A stretch of 64,000 nt of DNA from Acanthaster planci (lineage: Eukaryota; Echinodermata; Asteroidea; Valvatida; Acanthasteridae). The DNA lies in the NCBI RefSeq assembly GCF_001949145.1, contig NW_019091416.1, positions 1,957,817 to 2,021,816 of the forward strand. The letters are read 5' to 3'. The notes under the pieces are model-generated. The model was given only the letters and a program-made list of their open reading frames with translations, was not told the origin of the DNA and ran no database searches. Both the position numbers and the translations under genes were made by a program. Position 1 is the stretch's first letter. Every line of letters starts with the position of its first letter. Below, piece after piece: positions 46,001 through 57,600 of the stretch.

Positions 46001-49000
46001 CAATAGCAACACCAAGACCAATGTTTTGAATGGCAGAGTGTGCTTTAACTCTATCACTTTATTATTATTTCTTGGAATTCCTTAATCCTTTCAGTTGGAG
46101 GTGCATTTCTTATTTAAGAATAGTTTTGCTCTAGTCTGCACTTTGTCAAGACAGAGAAATCAACTAAGTGAAATTCTCCAGCAGAGAATTAACGCACCAA
46201 CTTTAATTAGACTAGTTTGCATTAATAATCAGTGGGATAAAACTTCAAAATTGAAGTAGTTCAATCTCTTACTGATCTGAAAGCACCATGACATTATAAG
46301 CTCCACAGTACACGTTCCTCTCTTCCATCTCCACGTTGTCGGTCACAATGCCGCTGTAGGAGCTGCTCATGTTGATCTCTGACTTAAAATCCACCTCCAT
46401 GGCAGGGAGGTCAGAAGGAGCTACCGTGAGGCCGTCACCCATCAATCGTGGAACGGGAACAGTGCGGTAGCTGGCAAACACCGGATTGCCTCCTTGAGCA
46501 GAAGATCCCTTCAATTTGCAAGAATATTAATCACTTCTGTAAAAATTGGCATTGATTAATGTTAAGCCTTGAGCTTTTTCTACTTTTAACTACTGGGGCA
46601 TCACTCACTTCCAAGGGTGGGAGTTTTGAGGACTCTAACTGCCCAAAATTCTGGAAAACGCAGAAAGATCTTTGGTTTTCTCAAAAACAGAGAGGAAAAT
46701 CCCAAGTGAATGTTATGAAATTTCTGGGCAAAAATGTAAAAAAATTTTTACTTTATAATAACAAACTGTTGAAAATCTTTCCTGGAATCTCTAAACAAAA
46801 TGTAATCAGCAATACAGTGAAAGAAAAAACAACAACTTAGCCAGGCATCTGTTTCTGTTACAATGCTAATAAAGACTTTACTTTTCTCAGCAAGTACGCT
46901 GTGGTTAGTAGCTTCTTGCATCTTGACTCCAGACACTCTTTTCCTTTACCTGCATCAACATCACTTCCTCCCATAGCAACTGTCTCATCCTCAAGTCTTC
47001 CTCCACCTCCTTGGCGATGTGTGCCCAGTGGCGGCTGACACCCATGCAGCTCACCAGGTCCCCGTAGTCCAGATAGCTCAGGATGCTCTTGGACAAGTGG
47101 ACGGGCAAGTCTCGGATGAAGTCCCGGTGGTGCCATACCCCGCCCAGGGCGGAGCGGGAGGTGGGCATGACGCAGAGGGTGGGGTCAATGGAAGACATTT
47201 CGAAGGAGTTGACTGTGCCGGCTGCTTCAGAGTCCTCCTCTCCGTCCTCCACAAGGATGTGGGCGGAGTCCAAATATTCACACGAGTCAAATGGACAGCA
47301 GACGGATGATGAATATTCATGGCCAGCTGTCCGCAGCAGGTCATTTTGAGGGTAGGTGTTGGAACTGTAGGAGTAGACAGTGTCAGCCAGAGATTCCTTT
47401 TCATAATCTGAAAGAGAACACCAAAGACTGAATGTTAAAATTTAACTCTCATACTGTACCACTATGCATTTTTCTCAATAATTTTTGGTGCAAAATTCTA
47501 AATACAGTAGACTCTTGTTAATACGAGCTCAGATAAGATGAGATTCAGGTTCAGGGGAGCATATTTCGCCAATCCTGACCAAAGTGTGTACATTCCTGTG
47601 AGGACAAAAATCATTAATACGAGCGTTGGACACACTAGATTTCGGTTAACACGAGCACTTTTTCCGGTCCGGTCGAGTGCAGATATATATGTGACCCACT
47701 CTGTGAAAATAAGTCTTAAGTCACCAGAACCACTTTTTGAGTTTTAATTTGTATTGGAAATAGCAAATTGAGTTTTTTTTATTGATGTATCACTCAGTTT
47801 GGCATCCTAATAGAAGTGGATACTCCATGGTGAAAAATGCTGTGGGTTCCTATTGCTTTACACTGTGCACAGTTATTCTATTAAAAGGACTTTGTACTCC
47901 AAAGTGGCTCTGACGACTTAAGACTCATTTTCTCAAAGTGGGTCACATATTGTTACCTCTCTATTTAGAACGAGCATTTTGAAAACAACTTGTCAATCAA
48001 CAAACACAGGTGCTGTTGTACTACATTTGTGGCAGAGCCAATTTATGTTGAAAATTAATATAAATTTATATTTAGACTTGCTTCCGCCCTCTGCTTCAAC
48101 ATGCACAGTGTAGATTAGATTTTACATGAGTTAAGTCAGGTGCACATGGTCATACTTGTGCAAGTTCAGTCAGTGTGCCAGGGGCTTATCTTACTCATTA
48201 TTTTGGAAATGTGAAGAGTTTGGTGATAATTAACCTTCTTGTGAAACCAGTTCTTCATATTGTTTCATTTACAAACGCAACTGGTTTCTTGTAAAATCCC
48301 CCCCCCCAAAAAAAAGATTGTTTCTTAACAGGTTCTTTTCTTGTTTTGACTTTTGTTTCAATTATTTAAATGCTGCATTTGGTTTTGGTTTTTTCTTAAA
48401 TATAAATTGCATTTAATGACATTTCTGAGACAAAAAGTTGAGGGGGGATTTTGTGTCCTTGTGATTGTTCTCTTCTAAAGATCCCAAGTTACATTTGGAG
48501 GGCTGACGTAATGTTACAATTTCCCCCCACAGTATGCAGGTTTTTCAGGCTACGCATTCAGGACTGAGCAGCGTGGAACAATATACCATGCAAATTTCAA
48601 AAGATTTAAATGCTTGATCCATATGTTTCATTTTAAGGAAAATATCTGGTTAGGTTTTTGCCATATGTTCTGATAAGGAGACTTTTGTTTACAGTTTCCA
48701 AGGACAGCCAGTTTCTGCTACTCAACACCTTGAACTGCAGAAGACAAATTTTCTTGACATGCCTGATTAAACACATAAAGACAAAATCAAGAAAATGTCC
48801 AGCCTCTCTGTTAATGCACAGAGGATTAGCAAGCATACAAGACTCAATTACTTGCTGATCCACCAACAAACATCGTTAATCCCTAAATAAATTTGAAGTA
48901 TTTCGCCCACTGGTGGACTGACTGACTACTTTGATGGGTGCAGTAGACCAAGAACTCTCTTGTGTTGACCCAGGTAAACTTATGTATTTACCTGGGTAAA

Positions 49001-50215
49001 TACATCTTCCTGAGGCACAGTGACACACAAAGGCACTGCACAAACTGAGGGAAAAGGATCAATATGTGGGATTCCGCTGACTTGTTGCGACTGACCAACA
49101 ATGCACACTAAAGCAAATGTGAGTCCAATTTGGTCAAACTTCAGGACTGTTTCTCTAAATTGTAGCTATTGAGATTGCAATATGCCAAAAAGTGAAAGAA
49201 CAGTAGATTTTTAGACTGCATGCAGTACATTGGAACTTGATAGCGCGTGTCCCAAAATTGCAATCAAAATTTTTATGGTGTTATCTTGAACCTTCTTAGT
49301 AAGACATTCATCTCCCCAAAATCACCACTTTAATTCTCTAGACAACAACTAGCAAATGGGTGTGTTGTTTCTTAGTTTCGCCTTTTTAATGTACATGCAT
49401 TACATGTAGTTTAAATGCAAGAAAGATTGCATATCTTGCCTGATGTTCCTACATCAACTCTGGAAAAACAACTGTGCACATAATGAATGGGGAAACTTTA
49501 GGAACAAAAGGGATTTTCACAAAAGCAGTTTCCACTTGCCTGTAGAAGAAACTTTCCCCAGAGGGGGGTAGGCTGTGGTGTGGGTAAGTGGGTGTGGCTT
49601 CAGCCATGAATGTTAAACCATGGAGGGTCACGGCTTATGAGAATATGGGATAATTATTATACACCACTGACTTATACCTTCATCGCAAACTCCTTGACTG
49701 GCCCTCTCTTCCGATGCAAGCATCGTTCTGGCCAGAGTTCCAATTCTGTACAACAATTCTCCATTACACATCTGTAGCACCCCAAGCAGGTAATTGGCTT
49801 TGCTCCAGTATTTAGCCTGCTGGAACCACTGCCAGGTCTCAGTCACCGTCTGCTCCGTTTTTGACGTCCAGAGCGCCCTGTCCTGTCCGGTACTTGCCCC
49901 ATCGCCCACGACGCTCGGGTGCATCCGAGAGCGGGCATAGGTGAAGTCTTTGCCGATGAGCGGGTGCAAGAGGTTCACCGCATAGCGCAGGAGGTTGAAG
50001 CTGTGGAAACGTCGCACCAGGCCCAGTGTGAATGTCCTCCTGGTCTGTTCGCCGGCCCGCTGGAACCACTGCCGTGTCTGGGACAGGCGGTTGCGTATCC
50101 GGCAGCTCTCACACTTGTCGCAGGACGTGGTCACTGTGCCATACTCACATCGAAGTTCCGGTGCTTTGCCGAGATTGTACTCGAAGTGTTCAACGTTCTC
50201 TGCAGGATGTTTCAT
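40004..50215 (-). CDS. FBXW10: F-box/WD-repeat protein 10
   Basis: Nine exons in transcript order: 50215-49678, 47407-46950, 46508-46273, 45806-45603, 45153-45020, 44518-44370, 43860-43673, 42354-42196, 41672-40004. Phases agree and give 1244 residues (human about 1052). Exon 1 has the family N-terminus (APELRCEYGT, CDKCESC, GKDFTYARSRMHPS). The F-box is at about 276-316 (FIRDLPVHLSKSILSYL, SRHW). WD40 repeats run from about 400 to 690 (GSFDRHVRFLDV, VLSGSFDTSIRCWDV, VVSGGKDNVVKVWNF, GCEGGRVKLWSI, VVSGSRDGYALVW, GCEDGKLRIWNM). Exon 9 is a 555-residue basic, Ser/Pro-rich tail. Inferred role: substrate receptor of an SCF ubiquitin ligase. The start is ATG 50215; the longer open frame begins with GTG. 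The donor after exon 5 is weak (GTTACA). Confidence 0.93.
41941..41990 (-). repeat. tRNA-like B-box repeat fragment
   Basis: On the minus strand this reads ACTAGTAAACAG then GGTCGTGGGTTCGAGTCC and CGGAGTAAGC. It matches the core of the foldback at 1485-1665. It lies in FBXW10 intron 8 (42195-41673). No cloverleaf can be drawn. Confidence 0.55.
42961..43346 (+). repeat. hAT-like end followed by 12-bp minisatellite
   Basis: CAGTGTTGTAGTCGAGACC at 42961 is the same end as the hAT-like elements at 34559 and 36830. From about 43112 to 43346 a 12-bp unit close to GGTCTTGTGATG is repeated about 19 times. The other terminal repeat is not recognisable. It lies in FBXW10 intron 7. Long open frames through it on both strands come from the 12-bp periodicity. 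Confidence 0.8.
47505..47990. mobile_element. Possible pogo/Tigger-like fragment interrupted by a MITE
   Basis: CAGTAGACTCTTGTTAATACG at 47505 and later TTAATACGAGCG and AACACGAGCA runs resemble non-autonomous pogo-type ends; a similar CAACCTCGTTAATTAGAGC stands near 42411. The element appears to resume after the MITE at 47690-47947 with AGAACGAGCATTTTG. The family assignment is tentative. In FBXW10 intron 1. Confidence 0.4.
47690..47947. mobile_element. MITE with TGTGACCCACT ends and TA flanks
   Basis: The inverted terminal repeats are about 45 bp (TGTGACCCACT, then GAAAAT and AGTCTTAAGTC and CCACTTT in both arms). TA flanks each end, consistent with a Tc1/mariner-type TA target. 258 bp, non-coding. 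Confidence 0.8.
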
Positions 50216-51675
50216 GGTGTCCACATTAAGATTACATCCCCCTTCCCACTTCACATCCCACGGTCACGGTGGCTGCAGATCTTATCATCTATACATTCTT
50301 CTTTTCTCTAACAGATTCAGTAGACTTGCATCTGTCATTAAAAAAGTATAATTTCAAATTGATTTTGTGATTTCTTTTTGAGAAAAAGTTGCTTTCAGTA
50401 ACTTCCAAATGCCCTCAATCAGTGTTTACAGCTGGAGTTTAATACCACAAGCACATTTAGCCTCAGTTTTGGTTAGTCATTGTCAATCATGTCAGTACAA
50501 ACTGTGAATGTGTGGATAGCGTGGCTTATAAACTACAGGGCCTACAGAGTGCAACTCCACAGGCCCTACATTGTAGGCCTAAACTATTTTCAATTTGGAA
50601 AACACTGGTTATTGGTCCTGAGTTACTGAACATAATCACACTTCAGCCTAAGAGTCTGGCAACTTATTGTATCCCCACTCATTTTTTTAGACTAGTCTTG
50701 ACCTCAAATGTCCTACGTTTCTATGAAAATGAAAAACAAAACGGAACGTTGCATCCTGCTTCCACTTTTTTTTCATACAGGACAGGCCTAGCATCTCAAA
50801 AATAACAAACATGACAAAAGGTCAGTTACTGCAGAAATGCTGAAAGACATGATTCTGGGACTGAGAAAAATTTCAGTGAAATATTTCTTGACTCCTCTTG
50901 TAACGTTAGAGTTTGTACACAACCATTGAACCAATGAAGCGGTATCAGGCCTCAGATGCATTCTTTCCAGACATGCTGGACGTTCCAGCGCAGAATGGGC
51001 ATGCAGTTTTTCACGTTATGACCATCAACCGTGCCTTCCCCGTTTTGTTGAACCTCAACTTGGTACATCTAACAAGACGTTGGAACTTAATTGGACAACT
51101 TACGGATGGTACTTGGAATACGTACGCCACAGCATCGGCGCTGGACTCTACGCTGGAAAGTTTCAATGCATCATCACCATATGGCAGTGCATAAATATTG
51201 CAGTCACCACGGAGATACAGACGCTGTTAACGAGAATAAAATGCATTTTATTCTTATACAAGTCTATGTATCGCCTAGTTCCACTTTCAATGTGTTGTAT
51301 TTGTAAATTTAAAGGAAAACTCATTACCCTTGGGTACCAGTCTACTAGAGTCCCAATTGATTTTTGTTTGGCGTTGCACTCCAGCATCGAAGATATCCCT
51401 TATCCAGAAAGTGAAGTACTGGTACAAGTTTATTAAGGCAACAGCAACGCCCCCAATCGGCCGGTATTTCTCGAATTACAATCATGGAAAGTACATGTAC
51501 ATGTACTATGGACGCGCACGCTAGGCCTACATGCGAGAGAGAGAGACGTGGCCGTTTCCCATTCATCGGAGTTAATAACTGTGAATGGATGAATTGATTG
51601 ACGCATAAAAATACTCTTTGACGTGGGCTTATCCTTGTCCCATGTGTGGATGTGGGACGGCTTCGATCTGTCGCT
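50216..51675. other. Divergent intergenic region FBXW10 / TXNDC11
   Basis: The two start codons face away from each other across 1.46 kb, so promoters for both genes are expected here. The right end has a short (GA)n run (51535-51546) and two ACGTGG cores (51548, 51621). A perfect 22-bp palindrome sits at 51233-51254. Open frames here show no recognisable protein. Confidence 0.5.
51619..51626 (+). promoter_or_regulatory. UPRE-like motif upstream of TXNDC11
   Basis: TGACGTGG matches the core of the unfolded-protein-response element bound by XBP1/ATF6 in animals. It ends 49 bp before the TXNDC11 start codon. Induction by ER stress would suit an ER-resident redox protein. An 8-bp match can be chance, and it may be in the 5' UTR rather than the promoter. 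Confidence 0.3.
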
Positions 51676-54600
51676 ATGCTGGCAGATGTTCCGTCACCCC
51701 ACTCCGACGAGGGACTGTCATCATCTACTGCGACCGGCGGTACAGATCTTGGCAGCGCCAGTAGCGCCATCGGCGCGCCCACCTTTTCTTGGCCTCATCC
51801 TTCCCTGCAACACGTGAATGTCGCCGCCGTGTTGCTCAAAGCGATGGCCAGATCTGTCCGGAAAAATCCCGAAGTTTTCAGTTTACTATTTGTGGCATTC
51901 CTGTGTCTTGTGGTCGCGAAGTATACTCAGAACAGGTGATTTGGAAATCGAATGTTGGACATTATTCATGTGATTTATTGCCATTATTTTGTTATGTTTC
52001 TGAATTGCCGTGTTGGTCATACTCTGATTCATCGAAAATATAATGTATCCTGATAAATCAACAGTTTGGTTGATGGGATTGCACTTTCATACATTATAGT
52101 TAACAGTAGACCTTTAGTCTGTGGATTACCATGCACGTCTATTGATACCTTTCTTGCATATACATGAAATGTATGGAAAGAGTTCCCCCATACACGGACA
52201 TTGCATGATGACACCCTGTGCATAAACCTTAAATGATATGAGACTGGTCTGCAGAATTCTAGCCTAAGTCAAGTGTTTGTAAAGTAAATATGTCAATGTT
52301 CTCACTGCTAAATTTGACTCTCAGGACTTTTTATCACTTTCTGGTGGCTTATAACTTATAAACCACTGCAAAATTAATATGTGTGGGCTCTATGTATTTA
52401 TAAGCGGAAAATGTTTGATGTTTTGAATAATGCATTTTGCAATTTAGATAACCAGCAGAGGCACACACCAGAACTTCAAGACTGTCCAACTCGGAGAAGT
52501 CCCTTTCATAAGAGACAAAATCAGTCCCCTAAGAAGGAGAATATCTCTCAAAAAGGTTTTTTGTCCAAATTGGCAGGGATCCAAAAACCTGCATGCAACC
52601 ATCATTTTGTTCCCTACATTTTTCATTCACATAAGCTAATGTATTTCAGTTGTTTTAATCAACTTTGTACCAGTCTACATGTATGTACCGTAAATGTAAA
52701 AGACTGATACGCAGACAATTGTATTTGATGCAGTCTTTTCCCCATTCTTAATGTCCCATTGTAGACACCTGCAAAAACAAATCGTAGAATTTTTAAAACA
52801 GCAACCAAGCATGTTTTCGTCTGCCAAATCAAAGGATCCCAAAGGCAATTGTAGGATCCTCAAGCCTACTTAAAAAAGCCCATGTTTCAGGAGACGTTCT
52901 CTCTTCAAGGGGACTGATTTTGTTGATGAACAAAGGAACATTGCAAAGTTTCTCTAAATTCTGATTGTTCTGATGTTCATGCATTCCACTACTGATAACT
53001 GTGAGACTGTAGTATGGCATAAACATGCAGATAACATTATGCTGAGAAAGATGAAAAATTGAACCGCTTTTGATCTGGTAACATGAGTTTTTTTGTGATA
53101 TTACAATAAGCTAAGTGATTGGCTGTGCTCAAAGGTATTGCAGTAGATAATGAAATAATAATTTGATGCTGAAACAATGACATGAAAATTCTCAACTTTG
53201 AAATTAAAAATTGACAGTAATATTTTTTCTTGAATTTTTTTGACAGTAGATAATGAAATAATGATTTGATGCTGAAACACTGACATGAAAATTCTCAACT
53301 TTGAAATTAAAAATTGACAGTAATATTTTTTTCTTGGAATTTTTTTTTCCCAGTGGAGCTTCTCAGTCACCGGCTGCCCCTCCGCCAATCTTCCCCAAGG
53401 ACTCTCCTGTCTTTGAATTCAGCAATGGGGACATGCAGAGCGCCTTGTCCCGAATCCAGAGGGAAGAAAACGAGTTTTCGTTTGTGATGTATTATGCCCA
53501 CTGGGATGGGAACTCTCGAGATATTGCTGTTGAATTTGACAGGGCAGCCAGGCAGCTGTCGCATCGGGTATGTTATGAATGATACATTATTTCTCTTAGC
53601 AGTACATGGCATTAGATTTCGACATCATAGCATTTTTATGAATTTTATTCAGCAAATTGGAAGCTCAGTTTACAGGGCAAAAAATTCATTCAAAAAAAGC
53701 ATTTCCTTTCCATGTACCTAAAAATTTCAAATTCAGGTTCACTTTGATTACAATTTAGAAACCCATTTTTCCTGATTTGTTAACAAACCTCAGAGAGAAT
53801 TTATTCCTTCAAAAGAATTATTCATTTCCAGTGATGGCCAAGGACACCAGACTCAAATGGTTAATTATGGACTTTTTAATGAAATTGTGCCTTGCAATAA
53901 CATCTATCAGGGCTTACACACACGATATGCACAGACCTATTATGTACATGTGTATCTATAGCATGGTTCACCCAAAATTGATATTCATCTATAACTGAGC
54001 AAGCAAATCCAGTCTCCATATGCGTGCGAGGCAGTTTTGCCATTTCTGTATTTTCCTAGCTTCTTGACGTTGCTTTAGGGTACTTCTGCACAGAGTCACG
54101 GAGTCCATAGTGTACATGTGCTGTAGTTTCCACAGGATTAGCAGCTGTAGACAAAATATTTAGTTGTTCTTGTGCAAAATAAAATTCCAGCGTCTGCCAA
54201 AGAAATTGGATTGAGTTACCAAGGGTGAGATTTGTCAGGATTGGCTGCTGCAGACAAAATATTTATTTATTCTTGTGCAAAATGAAATTCCAATGTCTAC
54301 CAATAAATTGGATTAAGTTACCAAGGGTAAGATTTGTCAGGATTTTTCCTACTTTTTTTTTTCATCAGGACTTTAAATTCTGGAAAATTCTGAGATTACT
54401 GTGATGGTGTTTTAACTTATATAAAAGTTGATATAGAAAACAAGAAATGGATATTTTAAGGGATGGTTTTAGGCAAAGAAAAGTGTAAACCGTAGACCCA
54501 ACACTGCCACCGAGCCCTGAAAACCTCTGGTGATAATTGTGTGGATATTTTGTTTTCTTCTTATCTCACCCCTGTCAGCTGGAATGAAAACCAACCACCC

Positions 54601-57600
54601 CGTAAAAAAGTACAAAACAAAAAAGAGGTCCATGAGTTCATGAAGAGACGGTTTGCGGTGGACAGGTGCAACTGATCTCACAATATTGGAAAGTGGGATA
54701 TCTTTCAGATTATCTCCATCATGACAGCCCTCTTGGCTGTAATCAACCAGCCTAGTGCAATAAGCATGCAAGGCAGTAATTAGAGAAAATATTCAATTAC
54801 TCTTCATGCTTTGAGTCAGTCTGCAATGCACAGGCCGCGTACATGAAGTTTATTATTATTGACTTTTTGGAAACATTTTGCCATACATGTAGGATCCCCC
54901 CCACCCACCAAGTTCCATGACTGTCACACAGGACCTCAGATATTTGATACATAATGACATCACAAAGAACCGACATATGCTTATTTTCTTATCAGTATTT
55001 TTCTCAGCGATGCGCACACTAGTACCTGTATTTCTATAGTTTTTAATGCTAGTGCAACAGGGTTTGAATTTAGATTTTTTTCTTTTTCCGAATATTGTGA
55101 AAAGATATTTACCTCTTAAATCTTGAAAACTCTAACTGAATTCGGTGATGATGTAGTCACCACATCTTTTCAATTTACACATACATGTACATGTATTATG
55201 TATGGCATGCCCCTATCTGTGTACATTTAGTGTTTCACCCATATAAAATGTGCCGAAGTGTAGATATTGAAAAGTAAAGCTCTAACGTGATATCATATAA
55301 AACATAATTTCATTCTTTGGCATACATGTACGTCTGTGCAATAATGTGGTCTTTGTTTGAGCCAAGTCTGAGGAACATCCAAGCTTTGGGAGTGACACCT
55401 ACAGTTACAGACTAAAGAGAGATCAGGCAATAGACAACCCATACACTGCGTTTACACTTGATCCTGCAAAGGAGGATCAGATCTGGCAGGAGCAATCCAG
55501 CGAGGGGGATCAGATCCTGATGGTGCCGCGTTTACACTGGATCTTGATCCCACATGGCATTGATGAAGTGCTGCAACCTAGGGGCAAAGTTTATGTGAAC
55601 ACAGTTCACTGATATTGCGCATTGGAGCAAAATGGCAGCCATTACGTGCAAAACTCAAACGTGCATACTCGTTTACTTACTTCACTGGCACAGGAAAGTG
55701 CACATGTAAACAAAGCATGACAGCATTCTGTTATTACACCAGGCAANNNNNNNNNNNNNNNNNNNNNNNNNNNNNNNNNNNNNNNNNNNNNNNNNNNNNN
55801 NNNNNNNNNNNNNNNNNNNNNNNNNNNNNNNNNNNNNNNNNNNNNNNNNNNNNNNNNNNNNNNNNNNNNNNNNNNNNNNNNNNNNNNNNNNNNNNNNNNN
55901 NNNNNNNNNNNNNNNNNNNNNNNNNNNNNNNNNNNNNNNNNNNNNNNNNNNNNNNNNNNNNNNNNNNNNNNNNNNNNNNNNNNNNNNNNNNNNNNNNNNN
56001 NNNNNNNNNNNNNNNNNNNNNNNNNNNNNNNNNNNNNNNNNNNNNNNNNNNNNNNNNNNNNNNNNNNNNNNNNNNNNNNNNNNNNNNNNNNNNNNNNNNN
56101 NNNNNNNNNNNNNNNNNNNNNNNNNNNNNNNNNNNNNNNNNNNNNNTTGTGCACCTGCACCAGATAAAGCAAGAGGCCACACGCAAGTAAGCTATGATTT
56201 TTTTTTTCACAAGCTTACCAGAAAAACAGAATAATAGTGCTCATTAAACACTTTTAAGGGCAAAACTCAAATCATTAAAAGTTGACATGATGTGATACCT
56301 GGTAGAATCTTTTCCACGCTGTAGGTCACTTTCGTCGCTGTCAACTGTTGGTGGTTGCATGGGTCATGTAGGAGCCGAGTCAAGACCACCATGTACCCAG
56401 CCCTGCTGGCCACAGCCCCAACCATCCGCAATGGTCTCCAGTATACTGGTATCCTGCAGGCTGAAGAGATGGTGTCTTTCCTATATCGACTCTGCAGGCC
56501 TTTCACCTATGTTCCTGATATTGAGTCAGTGTACTCGCTTCATGCACATCATGGGGTGAGCGTTGGTCAGTTTGTATTTTGCAGTTTTCAATCCCAGAAA
56601 CGTGCAAGACCTTGTCACCCAACCCCAACGCTGGTTGTTCGTTAGTTAGCTATGGTATCATTGAAATTTCATGGTTTGTAAATTTGTGACTGTAAAAAGT
56701 TCAATTTCTGAACATTTGCTGAAAATATTGAGTACATGTAGTTGTTTCTTTGTAGATATTACGCTTACACGTCAACAGATATGTGTCAGAGTCAGGTCAG
56801 GTATAACTTCATTACATCTGTAGCATGGTCAGTAGCCTTGGTACCAAACTGAAAATTGACCAATATTGCATTGGCTTATGAATATGCATTAGTAATAATG
56901 ATGTATGTATTATTTTCACATAGACTGTGGTTGTGGGTTACTTTGACTGGACTACTTTTCCCATTCTGCCGGGCCTAGTCTCCTTCCAGAAGGCTGCGTG
57001 GCTGGCACTGGAGAAAGATTCCATTGAGCCCATTGCATTTGCAGTTGTAACAAACATCAGGCTAGCGCAGAGACTAGGATTGCAGCAGTCTAAAAGCATA
57101 GCCATGATAAGGACACTGAATTCAACCTTGGTAAGTGGGAAAATTTAAAAAAAATTAAAATAACTGAACTGTGAAGATTACCCAGATTGCACTTCAAGGT
57201 TTCATGCCATGTGAAAGGAATGGTCAACGAGTGCCAAGTGCAAGTGGTACATTAAATGCACAGATCATCCACCCAGTCTAGTTCTTTAGCTGTGGGAATG
57301 ACAAATGCATTTTTCATTAATTAATACTGTGGGAAGCAAGAAGCTGTGAGGAACGGCCCTAGATCTTAGCCGTTGTTCAACACTTGACTTAGTCTCCGTC
57401 TCGGGCTTCATCTTTTTACCACCCAAGCTGGAAATTGTTTGCCCAAAAATAAGTGCGACAGTACCTCATGAACATCAAATAAGGTGCAAAAGAGTAAAAT
57501 ATTACAGTACATGTATTTAAATTTTATTTGATTACAGTTCACGTATTTGAGTTGCATTGAAATGCTTCAGACCTACTGTGGGAGTTGATTTTGAGATGAA

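Larger units (their letters stand above)
47408..49677 (-). other. FBXW10 intron 1
   Basis: Non-coding. Apart from the nested repeat at 47505-47990 I see only AT-rich sequence, a C8 run with an A8 run near 48300, and nothing resembling a conserved exon. Confidence 0.55.

Noticed and set aside
50913-51194. 93-codon open frame between FBXW10 and TXNDC11
   Set aside because: Overlaps other frames of similar length on both strands and shows no domain; probably promoter or 5' UTR sequence.
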